Source of the DNA: Sesamum alatum
Lineage: Eukaryota > Streptophyta > Magnoliopsida > Lamiales > Pedaliaceae
NCBI GenBank assembly: GCA_034509735.1
Contig: JACGWO010000005.1
Location: 32,208,479 to 32,272,478, forward strand
Reading direction: 5' to 3'
Length of the DNA stretch: 64,000 nt
Part shown: piece after piece, positions 11,654-26,600 of the stretch
Layout: each line of letters starts with the position of its first letter
Position numbering within the stretch: position 1 is the first letter of the stretch
Notes under the pieces: generated by a model
Database searches by the model: none
Seen by the model: the letters and a program-made list of their open reading frames with translations, nothing else
What the model was told of the DNA's origin: nothing
Position numbers and translations under genes: made by a program

Positions 11654-12994
11654 ACATTAGCCCTCTCAAAAAGATTAGGGTTTCTATATTATTACCTTGT
11701 GTAATTTTTTGTTTAATATAATACAGCGTTATTAATTGGGAAATTTTGCGTAATATTAAGCTCATAATTTGGGTTTTCAGTTGGAGTAATGTGTATTTAT
11801 GTGAAATTACTAACCATGGTCAGTTTATGCCAATCCAATTTGAGTTGGCGATTGTTTGACTTTGACTTGGGTGCCCAGTGCTGGTGGCCATTTGTTTGAG
11901 GATGTCAAGTGGGTGGCTGAGATTGAATTAGACCACAAAACTCAAAAGGAATCTGTTTTGAAATTTAATTCACTAACATTATTTTTTTGATATTACAAAG
12001 ATTTAATGAATATTTATATGAGTTTATTGTAATTTATGTTTTAATTTTTGTTATATTAATGTACTGTTTAATTTACTATGAGAGTAATTTGTGTGCGCGA
12101 TTTTCATGATACTATATAAAATAAAATAATTATTATTTAATAAATTATATATAGAATAATAAATTAATATTAAATTTATATAAAAATGATGAAAAAATAT
12201 AAAAAAATTAAAAGATAATATGAGAGTAGAAAGTTAGGTGGGAAAATAAAAAAATAAATTAAATATCAAAAAACATATCAAGAAAGGGAAAAACACCGAT
12301 TCAATTCTTGGTGTGTTGTAAAAGCTAAAGATTGGGTCTTTTTTTAAGCCAAACTCCTATCAAATTAATTATTTCAATATCAATTTCAGAAAAATCAATT
12401 ATTATAAATATTAATTATTCAAACATCAGTCCAAATTCAGTATTAATTCAAAGCAAATGTGTTTTTTTTCTTTCTTTTATATTTAAAAGTGATGTGTACT
12501 TTTGAATTTGGGCCAAAGTGGGTCTAGAAACGAATTGATCCAATTGAATTGGATCGGTATGTTTGTGAATTGGGCCAATTTATTCTATTACTATATTAAA
12601 TTTTAGTTAGAAAAAAATAATTTTCTTGGCTGTATTTGTGATTGTTTTTAAGGATAATAAACTTAGGGGCCTCAAATTCATCATTATCCATGATTTATAT
12701 ATAAGAAATAGCATCCCGCTAGTATTCCATCAGATCCTGAGAAAATGCTTGATAATTTATTCAGGCTTGATGGTCTAATATTACAATCCGATTTTACCAC
12801 ATATTTATTTATTCGGGCTTTATCAACCATTTATTTCAGACACAAAAGTAAACGACACTTAAAAAATATTGTGTTTATTTTTATAAATGTATCTCTTCAA
12901 AAGTTAATTAGATTAAAATAAAATGTGGTATATTAATAATTTGTGTTTTTTTATAAAGAAAATCTAAACCAATTGGATTCTAAGTCCTTGTTTA
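11654..12994. other. Intergenic DNA, no gene recognised
   Basis: 3' flank of the JAZ gene followed by AT-rich sequence. There is no convincing ORF, tRNA or terminal repeat. Confidence 0.6.
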
Positions 12995-13120
12995 ATTGGG
13001 CTAGTGAATATTGGGCCAGTGGATATTGGGCCTAGTGAATAAGCCCAAACCAATTTACTCCTCACAATAAAGTGTTATTACTGCGTGAAGTAGGACCCGG
13101 TAAAATCTCGTCTATAAATA
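12995..13120 (+). promoter_or_regulatory. UBP1 promoter: TGGGCC cluster and TATA box
   Basis: Several TGGGC(C/T) site-II-type words lie between about 12995 and 13050, and a TATAAATA box is at 13113-13120. The leader that follows is very CT-rich and contains a telo-box (AAACCCTAA) at 13265-13273. Site II plus telo-box is the usual promoter pattern of plant genes for RNA and translation functions, which fits the RNA-binding product. Confidence 0.55.
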
Positions 13121-13335
13121 GCCCTAACAATACCAATAAAATTCCCCCTTTTCTGTGAGGCCTCTCTTTCATTTCTTCTGTCTTTTTCTTTCTTTTTTTT
13201 CTTTCTTCTTTGTTTTCGTTATTTTTCTTTCTTCTTCGAGGCCCTTCTCCTCTTCCCTATCTACAAACCCTAACACTGCAAAAATCTTCTCCGATCATTT
13301 CATTTAATCGGATATCCGGTTAAATTCCTACGAAA

Positions 13336-16300
13336 ATGCAGAACCAGAGATTGAAGCAGCAGCAACATCAGGCTTTGATGCAGCAAGCTCTTCTTCAGCA
13401 ACAGTCGCTTTATCACCCTGGTCTCTTAGCTGCTCCGCAGGTTCTTTTCTTCTTTCCTTTTTCATTTTTGCTTGTTTGGAGTGAATCGATGATTGATTAT
13501 CTGCTTTTCTGGTTATTTGTTCTATTATTTTATTCCGTGCTCGTGATAGCGATCTCAAGGGTGTTGGTTTGTTTTCTTCTTTTTGTGGTGGTGGTGGTGG
13601 TGAGTGTGTATGTGTGTGCAATTTCCCCCTAAATTTCTGCGATTTAAACAAGTTGGTGTTGGCTATTGGTTAAATTGTACCTTTTCTGTTTGTGGGCGTA
13701 TATTTCCTCTTCCCCCCTCTCCACGTGCTGCATATCAGGTTTTTGGTTGGTTGTGGATTGGGTTCTCGAGGCTGAAGACCTTTCCATTTAATTTTATTAA
13801 TGGTTAGTTCATTGAATTGGGGATGAAGAGGGTTTGCAGATGATGTGGTATAAAAACTTTCCCTGCTTGCTGTTAGTACACGATTATCTTTGTTGGAATT
13901 AGAAAAGGTGCAAAGCCCTCAATTACCTTCTTTGTTGCTCAATCAATGGTTGTGTTGTGAGTGTATATATTATTAAAGAGAGGAAAATCCTGGGAAAAAG
14001 GGCGTTGTGCACAATTATCTAAGTCACACATCTGTGCTCAGAATTGGAGACCATGGGGGACAAGTAAATTGATGATAACCACTTTAACACGAGCTTCTGG
14101 AAATGAACAAAAGCTGGCCAGATAAACTGTATAAGCAATATATGTTTTAGGATGGTTTAGGACTGTGCTGTTTGCTATAGGTTTACATTTATGTTTTAGA
14201 CCTTCGTTTAACTAGGCTAGTCTGTCTGTTGCATGAGAATCAGAAGAGTCTGAAAGACCGAAGTTCGATAAGGAAATAATATTGGTGTTTAGTGTTCTGC
14301 GGGTCGTTGTTTCTGGTGTTTAGAAAGTAAGTGATATCGGTCTGCATTGAAATGTGATATCTTGCATATTCTGGAGTTCTGAAGTTTCTTGACATGCTAA
14401 CTGTATAAGTTGTTTAGAAATAGAACAAATTCACTTTGCATTTTTCACACTTTTCGGGGTAGTTTTCTTTTCTCATCAGTGGCATTCCCAACACCCTGTA
14501 CCTTGTGAATTTGCTCTATTTTGTTTGTTTTTTTTTTCACCCTCTTCCAGGTTTTACCTTTGGGGTGGATGGTTGATATGGGCAGATGAAATAGGAAGTT
14601 TTTCTTTATTTTTATTCTTCTTTTTTCGCCTTTTCATTTTGCAGATTGAGCCAATTCCGAGTGGAAATCTGCCTCCTGGGTTTGATCCAAGTACATGCCG
14701 CAGTGTGTGAGTGTTGTCCCAACCTTTTTTGTTGTTTGATTTTTGTTTTTTTTTTTTTTTTTTTGTTTTTTCTCCTCTTTGATGGTTGCTTCATAGCCGT
14801 GAATTTGTGCATGATGTTATGTCCTCAAATTTTTGGTTATACTGTCTGTTTGCTAGTCCTTGCATCATTATCTCTGCTTTATGTCTTGTTTAGTCTATAT
14901 ACTGTCGAAGCCAATATGTGTAATGTGCTGGTGACTATATTGACTATCTCCAATTCTCCTGCCATTTCTCGTATGTGATGTTTTTTGTGCTTACTTATGT
15001 GATATCATTTTGTAATATCTGGAGGAAGTTCTTAAAAATTCATCTGTTTCTATTTGTTTATCTTTTTAAATTTCTAGGTGTTTTGTTTTCGAGAAAATGC
15101 AGGTATGTCGGGAATATTCACACACAGGTGACTGAACCACTTCTTCAAGAAGTTTTTGCTAGTACTGGTCCTGTGGAGGCTTGCAAGCTTATTAGAAAAG
15201 AAAAGGTGCCATTCTTCTCAAGTCTGGTCCTTCCATAACTATTTATTCACATAAGAATGTTCGAGCTCCTGAGATGATGTTGGCATTTATTATCCTTTTT
15301 GCTTGATGCAGTCATCCTATGGATTTATTCATTACTTTGACCGTAGATCAGCAGCACTTGCAATATTGACCCTCAATGGAAGGCATCTGTGAGTAGGAAT
15401 TATTGAAGATCATTTGACATTGTCGTTTAATTTAGAATAATAATTTTTATTGTGATATTCAGGTTTGGGCAGCCTATTAAAGTTAACTGGGCATATGCTA
15501 GTGGCCAGAGGGAGGACACGTCAAGTGGGTCTACATTTTAATGTTTTTCATACATGTGATATCTGGTACAGAACATATAAGGTTGCTTTGCCGTAATTCT
15601 CTATCTGATGAAAGTTCTTACCTCTTATTTAGGTCACTACAACATTTTTGTTGGTGATCTCAGCCCAGAGGTTACTGATGCCATGTTGTTTGCAGCATTT
15701 TCTGTTTACGCTAGTTGTTCGTAAGTCTCTCCCTCTCTCTCTCTATAAATACATATGTGTGTGTGTATATATATATATATACTTCCCTGTCTCTCTTCCA
15801 AGTTCCAACCCTGAGGTGGCATGCACACGTCCTCTTAATAGCAGATTTCTTTAATTTAGTTCTCAAAATTATTGGAAAGATGAGCCAGGAGCATCTTTCC
15901 GTTTTGTATGTTGGAGTAATTGTTTAAGTGTTTGCCATCTTCTTGGTCTGTGGTCTAGTTCTAGTAGGTGCTGATTGTCTCTCGGTTGGTCATAGTGATG
16001 CCAGGGTTATGTGGGATCAAAAGACTGGGCGTTCCAGGGGGTTTGGATTTGTGTCTTTTCGGAACCAACAGGTATGTTACTGCAGCCTTTTATCCTTTAT
16101 TTTGAATGACAGTATTCTTGACTTAGCTGAATCCTTTGGATTTCTTGTTCAGGATGCGCAGAGTGCAATAAATGATTTAACTGGTGAGAAAAGTTTGGAT
16201 TAATTTATACTAAAAAAGTTTCTTTAGATCTCAAAAGAATTGTTGGTTTTCTTTCATTAGTATAAGCTCATAAGGAATAGGAAAGTTACTTTTCTACTAT

Positions 16301-18941
16301 TATGATATCTTTTCAGGGAAGTGGCTTGGAAGCAGGCAGATACGGTGCAACTGGGCCACTAAAGGTGCTGGAACTAGTGATGACAAGCAGAGTTCAGATT
16401 CTAAAAGTGTCGTAGAACTTACCAATGGCTCCTCAGGTCAGTAAGTTGGAACAAAAACATTAGTAAGCTGACATTAACAATGTGAGAGGAAAAATATAAG
16501 AGATAATGAGAAGGACCTAAGTTGGGTACATGGCTCCATTAGGCTGGTGTAAAACAGTAAAAGTGGCTGTTACCTATTAAATGTTGTTGAATCTTCGAAG
16601 ATGGTGATTTGGTAAAAAATAAGCTGTTAAATAGTTTCTAACATATTTTGGTTACAGTTAAGCTGTTAGACATGTGAGAAGTAAGACTGCAAGCTGAAGC
16701 AGATTGTAAGATTCATAATTAAGTTCCTGATTCCGTTTTAATTGAACATGTTTGATTGTTGTCTTGTTTCTAGAGCTTATTAGGCTTTTCTCTGGATGTT
16801 GCTCAAACTCTTACTTCTAAGCTGGTTTATTATATGTTTGAACAAAAGAGTGCAAAAGAGCTTTCTAGGCCTTCTTGTTTTTTCCCTTACATATCAAGGC
16901 TTTGTTTGGTTTGTGGAGGAATTGGGAAGTGCAAGTTGTGCTCATTTCACCTGGGGGAAAGTAATCCTTTTCTTTTAAGTTGTTTGCTACGATCCAAAGG
17001 GAAATCCAAATGCTTCCCCTATTTGGCATAATGAAAATAAACGAGAACTTATTTTACCATTAACTCTTTTCTTTTCATTATGGATGGTACTGTAAGTAAA
17101 AATTGTTCCCTAATTCGTTCAACCCCAAACCCAAAACAACTTATCTTATACATGCCTTTATAAGTCCATTTTTCTTATACAGTCACCTTCAGCCAAACCA
17201 AAAGAATATATTTTGTAACTAATTAAAAATAAAAGAAAGAAAAGAACATATGTTTTAGAAACATTTTTGCCTGGGATTTACTTGGTCCCATGAACTGAGA
17301 TAAGTTATGCTTATAGAGACTTCTTCTTCTACAGAGGATGTTAAAGAGGCAGCAAGCAGTGATGCACCTGAGAATAACCCGCAGTACACCACCGTGTATG
17401 TCGGCAATCTTGCCCCAGAGGTAAAAGCCGTCTTTGCCTTGTGCTTCCTCCCCCTTCTTGGAAATACCTCATCCTTCAGAGTACAGAATTGATCATCTCT
17501 GTTAATGAGCGCTTGGTGTTTTCTATTTGTGTGGTTTCGCTAGTTTTTATTTTTCCAATGTGTTGTAAATCAAGTCATTAAAAAGTATTTAAAAGTATTA
17601 TTTAGTTCTCTAGATACATGCCTTGTATTTGTTCCCGAACCAAGAAATGAGAACGCAGAAAATCCCTTGGATGTTTGTTGGGAACAGAGAACCTGTCCAA
17701 CTACACTATATACACAATGGTTCCTATCAAATCTGAATGTTTCTTGTCAATATTTTATAATAAATTCCTTCGTTCATTCTCCAGGTAACCCAGGTTGACC
17801 TCCATCGCCACTTCCATGCACTTGGTGCTGGATCAATTGAGGAAGTTAGGGTTCAGCGTGATAAAGGGTTTGGTTTTGTTAGGTACAGCACTCATGCAGA
17901 GGCTGCAATGGCTATTTCAATGGGGAACACTCAGTCATTCCTCTGTGGCAAACAAATTAAGGTTTGTCTTCAGTTCTACTATTGGTCTAGAGAGTAACCA
18001 TGTGGCTATGGATACATACGTTGTTACAGCAGCATTTTGGAGAAACTATACAACTTCTCTCTGTTCTGTTGGCCAGTTGTGATGTAATGCATTTTAGAAT
18101 TGACTGTTAATTTTGCTAGTTCCCAAATATGAAAATCCTACTTGTAAAATCAACAAGGCGGTTTGTACATTATGGGTAAAACGAAAGCAGATTGCAGAGT
18201 ATGATATACAGATCACAGAGAAATCTTGGATGAGGCTTTCTGAAATGGGTTAGTTGTATTATTAGGGCCAAACACAAAATGACGTGTAAGTTTGTCCTGC
18301 ATTTTCTAATGAGAGTGGACTCTGTAAGCAGAATCCCGTCGTCTTCCATCTTTGATAGATTGCCCTTCTTGCAAAGTTATGACCTTTCACCTCCTGTCAC
18401 TGTTTCCTCCCCTCCTTTTGGATTCTTTTCATTGCCTTGTTTAAAATGTGAAGACAAGATTGTGGGACTTATTTAGGGATTTATTCTCTTTCCCGTGAGT
18501 TGCTCATTCTAATGTGCGATGTGCATGGGAGCGTGGTGGATGCATGTAGGGGTCAGTGACCCTTGATTTCTTTTAGTCATTCTCTAACTTTTAGCATTTG
18601 ACTTCGGTACCATTCCACATCTCTAATTCTTTAACCTTGATAACATTCTTGCATGCGTACAGTGCTCATGGGGTAACAAGCCAACTCCAACGGGAACAAG
18701 CTCAAACCCGCTCCCTCCACCTGCACCTGCAGCCTTGCCAGGCCTTTCCGCAGCTGACCTTTTAGCATACGAGAGGCAACTCGCAATGAGTAAGATGAGT
18801 GGTGTCCATGCCCTGATGCATCCGCAGGGGCAGCATGCTCTGAAAGCATCTATGGGAATGGGTGCTGGTGCAAGCCAAGCTATCTATGATGGTGGTTTCC
18901 AGAACGTTGCTGCTGCCCAGCAGCTCATGTACTACCAGTAA
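13336..18941 (+). CDS. UBP1: Oligouridylate-binding protein UBP1-like (three RRMs)
   Basis: Twelve exons (13336-13440, 14645-14706, 15103-15205, 15312-15388, 15463-15524, 15633-15720, 15996-16071, 16153-16183, 16317-16436, 17317-17420, 17785-17961, 18663-18941) join in phase into 427 residues, the usual length of this family. UBP1 proteins are TIA-1-like and bind U-rich introns and 3' UTRs, stabilising mRNA and entering stress granules. The protein has a Gln-rich N-terminus ([17 protein letters not shown]), then RRM1 near 56-130 (RNP2 VYVGNI), RRM2 near 140-218 (IFVGDL; RNP1 [11 protein letters not shown]) and RRM3 near 267-340 (VYVGNL; RNP1 KGFGFVRY). The C-terminus ends in [10 protein letters not shown]. 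Internal short frames in the introns are not genes. The assignment is secure; which UBP1 paralogue (A, B or C) is not certain. Confidence 0.95.
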
Positions 18942-20442
18942 TTTCATGATGATTTGATCGATATGTGAAAACTTAGAATGGCCAATCCCATGAAAGCCCG
19001 TGTTTGAGGTTTTGTTTTTTGTTTTTTTTTTCCAACTTTGTAGGATGTTTTGTACTATTTTGGTTTTCGGGATGGCTACCTGACGCGACATATGCTATGC
19101 TTGCCGTATTGTAACCTATACGTGCTGTGTATGCCTTTTTTCATGTTGGAATGAGTTATGAGTGGCTTCTTTGTGTTATTATTCGGCCCCCCTCTAATTG
19201 TGTCTCTGCGTAGCTACTTATCCTTTCTGCCCAGGTCTTGACCCCTTCTCTTGGTGTTTATATTAACTTGTGTTAATCAAATAAGGCACTCTTTGAGATC
19301 TTAGATATATTTTTTCTTTTTCATTTGTGGAAATTTCGTAGATACGAGTGGGCGTGTTTTTTTTCTTTTGGCAACCAATTTCCTGCCCTACATTTTGGTT
19401 GGAAGGTTAGGCGGCAGAATAACCGTGGCTCATGCATGGTATATGGTATGCATAGGTAATAGGTTAACGCAAATTTGACCTGTCCTTGTTATGTACCATT
19501 GCTAAATAGTCACATCAAGTAAGGGTATAACTGAGGATGGTTAACTAATGGGGATTAATTAATTTCGTGCAAATGAGTTGTCAAATAAATTGTATATGTG
19601 ATCAAGCAAAAGTCTAATTGAAGTTAAATCTAAGAAGTCACATACAACCCCTTGAAGAAATTGGAGGTGAACTTGCATACAAATTCTTAAAGGAATTGAA
19701 GAATATGGTACCAATATTGCAAGTCAGCTTAAATTCTAATACTAATAGTATAAGGTACATTAACTTGTGGAGTAAAAAATTCAACTTTTCATTTTGTGCT
19801 CGCTTTTATTACATGACTTAACGGCCATGTGATTTTGCCGTTATGAATTTAATGACATAATGAAAAATGCAGATGATATATTTTTTGGTATTGTTTCGAG
19901 CTAAATATATATTACTAATATTGTAAATTACTTTAAATTATGGCATTAAAAATGCAATTTTCTCTTATTAAGGCATAAATATTATATAGTTTTCAATCAT
20001 AACAATGTATTTAGCTGGAAAATTCAATCAAACTGTGCTTCAATCGAATCGAATTATTATTCTTCTGTACGGCCTCATTTACTTTGAGTGATGGAATTAA
20101 GTCATGACAGATTAACGATGGATAAAATGTACGATGAGATTACATTATATCGTTAATATTTTTATTTAAATTATTTATTTACCTAAATGTAAGTAAATAA
20201 GAGATTGTATTGAATATCCACCCAATCCTCGTAAATAAACAAGGCCCATTGGTTCACAAGTTATAAATTAGTTCAAGTCAAATGAAAGTCATATGACAGC
20301 CGGAAAACCGAAAATGGCAATCCAAACAGAGCTTAATCTCGCCCCCCCTCACTGCGATACGTTATAACTTATAATTGTAGTCTGTAGACTATTTTCCTGC
20401 GCATAGTCATTAAAAAAGCACACACCCTGAAGCAAGTCCCCC

Positions 20443-20478
<36 letters not shown>

Positions 20479-20603
20479 GAGGAAGAGAGAGAAAAATACC
20501 CCAATTTTTCAGAGATTTTGCTTTCAGGCATGTATTGCATGCATTTTCTCTCAATTTGAGTGTCAAAGATCGGAATTTTAGTTCGCAAGAGATCCTCAAA
20601 GTT
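18942..20603. other. Intergenic DNA and PHL leader
   Basis: 3' UTR of the UBP1 gene, then AT-rich DNA without a recognisable gene. From about 20440 a (CT)n-(CA)n simple repeat lies in the probable 5' leader of the downstream gene, about 120-165 bp before its ATG. Confidence 0.6.
20441..20479. repeat. (CT)n(CA)n microsatellite in 5' leader
   Basis: Adjacent CT and CA dinucleotide runs just upstream of the PHL start codon. Confidence 0.85.
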
Positions 20604-23600
20604 ATGGGGATTTCATTTAAGGTTTCCAAAAACGGTCGGAGGTTTCACCCGAAACCGGCACCGCTCGACGTTGCGTCTTTATCTATCGAAGAGGAAGAAC
20701 CGAACGATGCCGTAATTGCGGCCACGAAGAAGAAGGGCGACACCATTTCGTTGTCTACTAGGAAGCTGGCGGTACTTGCTATTTCTCTCTTTCGTGCTTT
20801 TCTTATATGCAATTAGATATAGCAGTTAAGAAGGTTGAGTTTTTTTAATCAAATCATGAATTTCCGTGATTACCTTGTTATAAGTTAGAAATTTTGGGAG
20901 AATTATCTTTATGGTGAATGTTTTAATTTGATGCGGTGTTTGTAGAGGCTTACAACTTGAACGAGCTTTACATTAGCAATTCGTTTTGTTTTTGCTTCTT
21001 CAAAGACGATATCTTGCTATATGATTTGGGGCTTTTTGTAGAGAATTGGGAGTACGGACAGGTCAATTAGAAAAAAGGCATTGCTGATATGTTATTAGTT
21101 TATTTGTTGCTTACTTTGGGTTTTTCTTTCCTGTAAGTATGATGATTCTGCTTCAACTCAGTCAAGAAAAAGGCTTTTCTGGAGTTCTACTGTGTTGTTT
21201 AGATAGCTCCTTTTTTTGGGGGTAACTAATTCTATTTTTCTGGTATAGGGAGAGGCTAGTGAGAACAACAGTATTGCTGAAATCTCTGGTAAGTAGCTGC
21301 TCTCCTAAATATGTAGAGGAATGAATCCCTCCCACCCCCTGAAACGTCTTGCTTCTTAGTAGGGTAGGTTTACCTCTAGTGATTCCTTTTCCTTTGCTTT
21401 ATTTCCCAGATAATGAAGTTTCATTCACTCTCAACCTTTTTCCTGATGGATATTCTATCGCGAAGCCTATGGAGGTTTGTTGTTCATCACTTTAGGTTGA
21501 TGGCGGTGAAAGTAACTAGAGCACTGCTTGGAAATAATGGTCTTTTATTGGATAAGTTAAATCATCAGTTGCTTGACTATCTGTACATGAATTTTCAGAA
21601 TGAATCTGGCCGTCCGACTTCTATAGATGTTCCAAAGTTTTTGCATCCATACGACAGAGCATCCGAGACTCTGTTTTCGGTAGGTTTCCAGTCTGTATCT
21701 CTATTCTATATGAATTTAACTGCATGGTTATCACTGGTTCCGGGTCATTGTCTGTTCATCAATTAAGCTGATTGATTCCTGCAGACCTGTGAAAACCCTG
21801 AACAAGCACAAGACATTGTTCTCGACAAGTTTCTGTTGACCATGCATTTCCAATTTCTTAATAATTCTTCATGGACCACTGGTTTCTTGTATGCTTATCA
21901 TGTCAGCTATGGGTTTTCCAACTTGCATTATTGCAAGAAAATACTCAAATTGATAAAATGACTTCGTATCCTAAAGCTGCTTTTGTTGTTACTTATCAAT
22001 GGACTGCTATGCGTTTTTGGTTGGGAGCCTAGTGCAATAGATTATATTTGACTCAACTAGTTATCTGTTATTGTTTGTTTGGTGTTGGGTCTCTGAAGAT
22101 AAACTTTTCTAACTTCCTTAACTACAACAATCCACCTTCGAGTCACTTCCAGTTTTTCTTCTTAAACTTTCAACAAGTTTCCCTTGGTAACTCTTGCAGC
22201 CAGGATGAATGTACTCATGGCTCAGGAAGCTATTTTGAATACATTAATTCTAAAGAGGTGAACAAGGAGATCTATTTCTTAAACAGATATTGTGTATTAT
22301 ATGTAGCAAAAGCTTTCGTTATATGAAAGAAACTACATTCTCTTGACCTGCTGGGTTCTTTATTGGTGCTGGTGCCCTCTAATCTTTGCCACTCTGTGGT
22401 TTACACCTTTCCTCGTGTTTATTAGTTTATCTTATACATTCATTTTCTGAATGGAAGGCAATTGAGTCTGGGCGATTGCCAGGAGATATTCTGGATGATA
22501 TACCATGCAAGTACGTTGATGGTACACTTGTCTGTGAGGTAAGTTATATGAGTACAGTCCATAATACTTATCGACAATTATGAGAAGCTGTGTTTATTTT
22601 GAACAAAATCACCTCGAATGGATTAAAGTTTGAAAATGCTGTTAAGTGAGGCATAGAAACATATGAACAAATTCTGATCCATCAATTTGATGACTGTTCA
22701 ATATTCCATTCTAGATAGACAGACTATCTATCAACTCAAAAGGGATATTGGATTGGTTGTCGAAGCCTATTCATTGAGTTTGGGATTTTGCGTGCTCTAT
22801 TTCTTATCCATTGGATTTATGCCAGGGAAACTTCTGTGCATTTTTGTCTTCTCGTCATTTCTGCTTAAGCTTTTATAGTTTGTACGTTGCCTCAACAATT
22901 TTACCTTCCCAGGGTAATCATTTGTTGTGTTTCCTTCTTCATGTATAAGATCAATTTTCTCATGGTCGTTCTGCTTTTCTTTCCTCTTTGGTAGCTGATA
23001 ATTTCTGGTAATATTCCCTGTTTGCTTCATCTGCATGTTTACCTTTTGTCGGTTGATAAATTGATTATAGAGAATGGAATGAGGAATTTTATCACTTCTG
23101 CTTTTGTGTAATTTATATTGCAGGTGCGAGATTATCGGAAGTGTTTTTCTGAAGGACATAATGTGGCTTCAGGGGACAGCTCACCCATCATTAATAGAGT
23201 GTGTCTTAAAATGTCTCTTGAAAATATAGTGAAGGATATTCCATCAATTTCAGACAATGGTTGGACATATGGTGATCTAATGGTAAGTGATCCTCTTGTG
23301 TTGATGCTTGCACTAGAAGGATGTTGTTTCTTACTGGAGGTTATTTACATTTTGCTGAAGGAAGTGGAGTCCAGGATTTTGAAGGCTCTACAACCACAAC
23401 TTTCCCTGGATCCTACCCCCCAGCTGAATAGACTCTCTGACTATCCTGTTCCCACTAAGGTTTGTATATGAAACTTGATTTTTCTTTGTATAAGGTTAAG
23501 AGTATCATATTTTGACCTACAGCATACCCCAATTTCAGTTGAATTTAGCACTACGCAGCATGCGAAGGAAAAGATTGAGGCAGATCCCTGAAGTTGCTGT

Positions 23601-26600
23601 GTCCTCAAATAATATCCATGGGAAAAAGGTATGTCTTGATAGAATTCCGGAAAGCTCAAGGTTGGCAGACTCGGGATCTTTAGTACATCAATCTTCTTAT
23701 GAGAATCTGAACACTCAAAATAATGTTTCGAGCGCTATGCTTCCAATAAGGAACAGCAGCTTCGGAGCAGATGGTTCTCTTCTCTCTTCGCCCCTGGTAT
23801 CTCAGCAGTCAAAATATCAAATTGGGGTTGGGAGTCCCAGAATGATAAAGGATCAGCGGTCAGGAGCTCTTTTGACTGCATCTGTTGCTTCTCCTGGTGG
23901 GCAGGATATGATGATTCCATTCAGTGATAATGGTACTGCTTCAATTCATGGTAAGAGAGACAATCAAGATGGGCAATTGTCTCCACTTACCCACAAGAAA
24001 GCTAGGCTTACGCATACAGGGGCTGATGGGAATCTGCAGCATTTAGGACCACAAATGGACAACTTACATGGATCTGAATTACACTGGAAGAACACATTAA
24101 TGCAGCAGCAGTCAATTGGAAGGGGCATTCAGTATGCTAATAGTGGTGTACAAAAGTTTTCCCCGCAGATGTATGAAGGAGGTCTAAATCAGGAAGGGGC
24201 CCCAATGCCGTTCTCTATTGGACAACAGGGAATACGATACAACTTAAAGGAAGAACCAGTTGAGACAGAGAGATTAGACAAACCAGAGATTAATCGTATG
24301 GGCATGGGAGAAGCAGAATTATCCAATATTGATCCACAGCAGTCACGATTGCAGCAAAGAATGCCCCATCAGTTCATGAGATCAAGTTTCCCCCAAACTC
24401 CATGGAACAATCTTGGTCAGCCTCTTGATAATAATTCTAGAAAAGAGGATTCATTTCAGAAGAGAAAATTGGTTCAAAGTCCTCGTGTATCTGCTGGAGG
24501 CTTACCTCAATCTCCCTTGTCATCAAAATCTGGAGAATTTTCTAGTGGTTCAATTGGACCTCAATTTGGAGCTGTTGTGACTAGTGGACTTGTATCATCA
24601 CAAAAGGAGAAATCTGCAGTTACATCTGTTCCTTCTGTTGGTGTTGGCGGCAACCCATCTTTCACTTCGAGTGCTAATGATTCCATGCAGCGGCAAAACC
24701 CAGCACAGGCAGCTGCAAAACGCAGATCTAATTCTCTTCCCAAAACTCCTGCAATAAGTGGAGTTGGTTCTCCAGCAAGTGTTAGCAATATGAGTGTACC
24801 AATAAATGCAAGTAGCCCTCCTGTTGGAACTCAACCTTTGGGTGATCAAACCATGCTTGAGAGATTCTCGAAGATAGAAGTGGTATCTATGAGGTATTTC
24901 TGTCAATCAAGCTGCCACTTTACTTCAGCAATTTGTTTTTTAGCTTTCTATATGCCAAATTGTTCAATTAATCACAATTTCATGAACATCATTTGAATAT
25001 TATATTAAAGCTAATGACATTGTAGTGGTTGTATCGGCAATGTGAGCTTGACAACAGGAGCTTCGCCATTACTTTTCATCGTTATGTGCATGAGAGTAAA
25101 GATGCAGACCAAACCCAGTAATGGGGTTCTATATGGCTACTTCCTATTCTTTAGCAATGAGATGGGATAGCCCCTCTTCTCAGACAACAGATGATTATGA
25201 TGGATTCTTGTGATTTTTAACATTTAGAATTGTCTGGATAGGATACATTTATTTGTTGCAAATTCTTCCAACAGTGTCCGCAGCAGTGTAATCTCTTTTT
25301 GTTTCTTACTCATGTTTCTTTTCTGATTCAGGTTTCAACTTAACTGCAAAAAGAATAAGGCGGACGAGTTTCCTATGAGGAAGCCTAATGCATATTCTGC
25401 TCAACAGCTGGTATCTCATCTCTCAAGTGATTCAAACAATGAGAATTTGAAAGATGAAACATGTAAAATGCCATTGTCAAAGTCCCTGATAGGCGGCAAC
25501 ATGAATGTTTGCAAGACCAGAATCCTGAACTTTATCCAGACAGAGCGCATTATTCAAGGTGTGTTGACTTCAAACTTTTATATAATACCATTTAATTAAA
25601 TGTGTTGATCCTCACAATTGGTATATGCAGGTAATAGCTTCCAATTTGTTCCGAAGGCAAGAACTAGGATGATCATGTCAGAGAAACCAAATGATGGAGC
25701 TGTGGCAATTCATATTGGAGAAATAGAGGATGCTGAATATTTGGCTGCAGAGGATTACCTTCCAACATTACCAAATACAGTGAGTTTGTAAATTCGCTTA
25801 TGTTAATGATGAAGATGTTTTCTTTCAACTTTAATTTATTAAGCACGACCTTCTTTCTGTTCAATTGGATGAATTTTGTGAAATACTTACATAGAGAATA
25901 GAACATTTCCAGAATACAACATTTTTAATCAAATACTCGTGTAAAATTGATAAACAGTTGGTTCAGACTTGATTTCCTTAGTGTACTAAACAAGCTAAAA
26001 TTGGTGTCCTGACTACAAGAAATGAAATATCTGATTGTTCTTTCCAGTTCTCTCCTCCTTCAAAGCACTTTCCTACTCTAACAAAAATAGCTATGTTTTA
26101 AGCTTAAATGAAAACCTAAGATAAAGGGCTAGAAGATGATTCTATACATGATACTTCTTGTTCTTTAATTGGTGATAATTAATTTACCCCTTTATTCAAT
26201 GTTGCGCTTATACATGGCATTTAACTCCTGCAGCACATTGCCGACCTACTTGCAGCACAGTTCTGTTCGCTGGTATGTTAGCATTGTCCTTTTACGAACT
26301 TAATTTTCATTTAAGCGGTATTGCAAACATTTAGTTAATAACTTGTACTTGTTCAGATGGTGCGCGAAGGATATCATGTGGAGGATCATCTCCAACCAAA
26401 ACCAGTCCGGATCAATCCTGCCTCAGCCAGCCAACTTAATGCTCCAGGAATTCCTCCCGGTAGTGCAACATCTGAGATGCAGCAGTTTTCTGAAGGTGTT
26501 TCTATTCAGCAAACAAATGATATTGCCAAACCTAGTACCAGTGGTAATGCATCGGTAAACTCATTACAGAATGTACAAGGCCAAAGGATCCTACCTACAG

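Noticed and set aside
21783..21840. Possible extra PHL exon after a ctgcag acceptor
   Set aside because: Skipping it joins 21679 to 22458 in phase and gives the continuous motif ETLFS-AIESGRLPG, so the segment is intronic.
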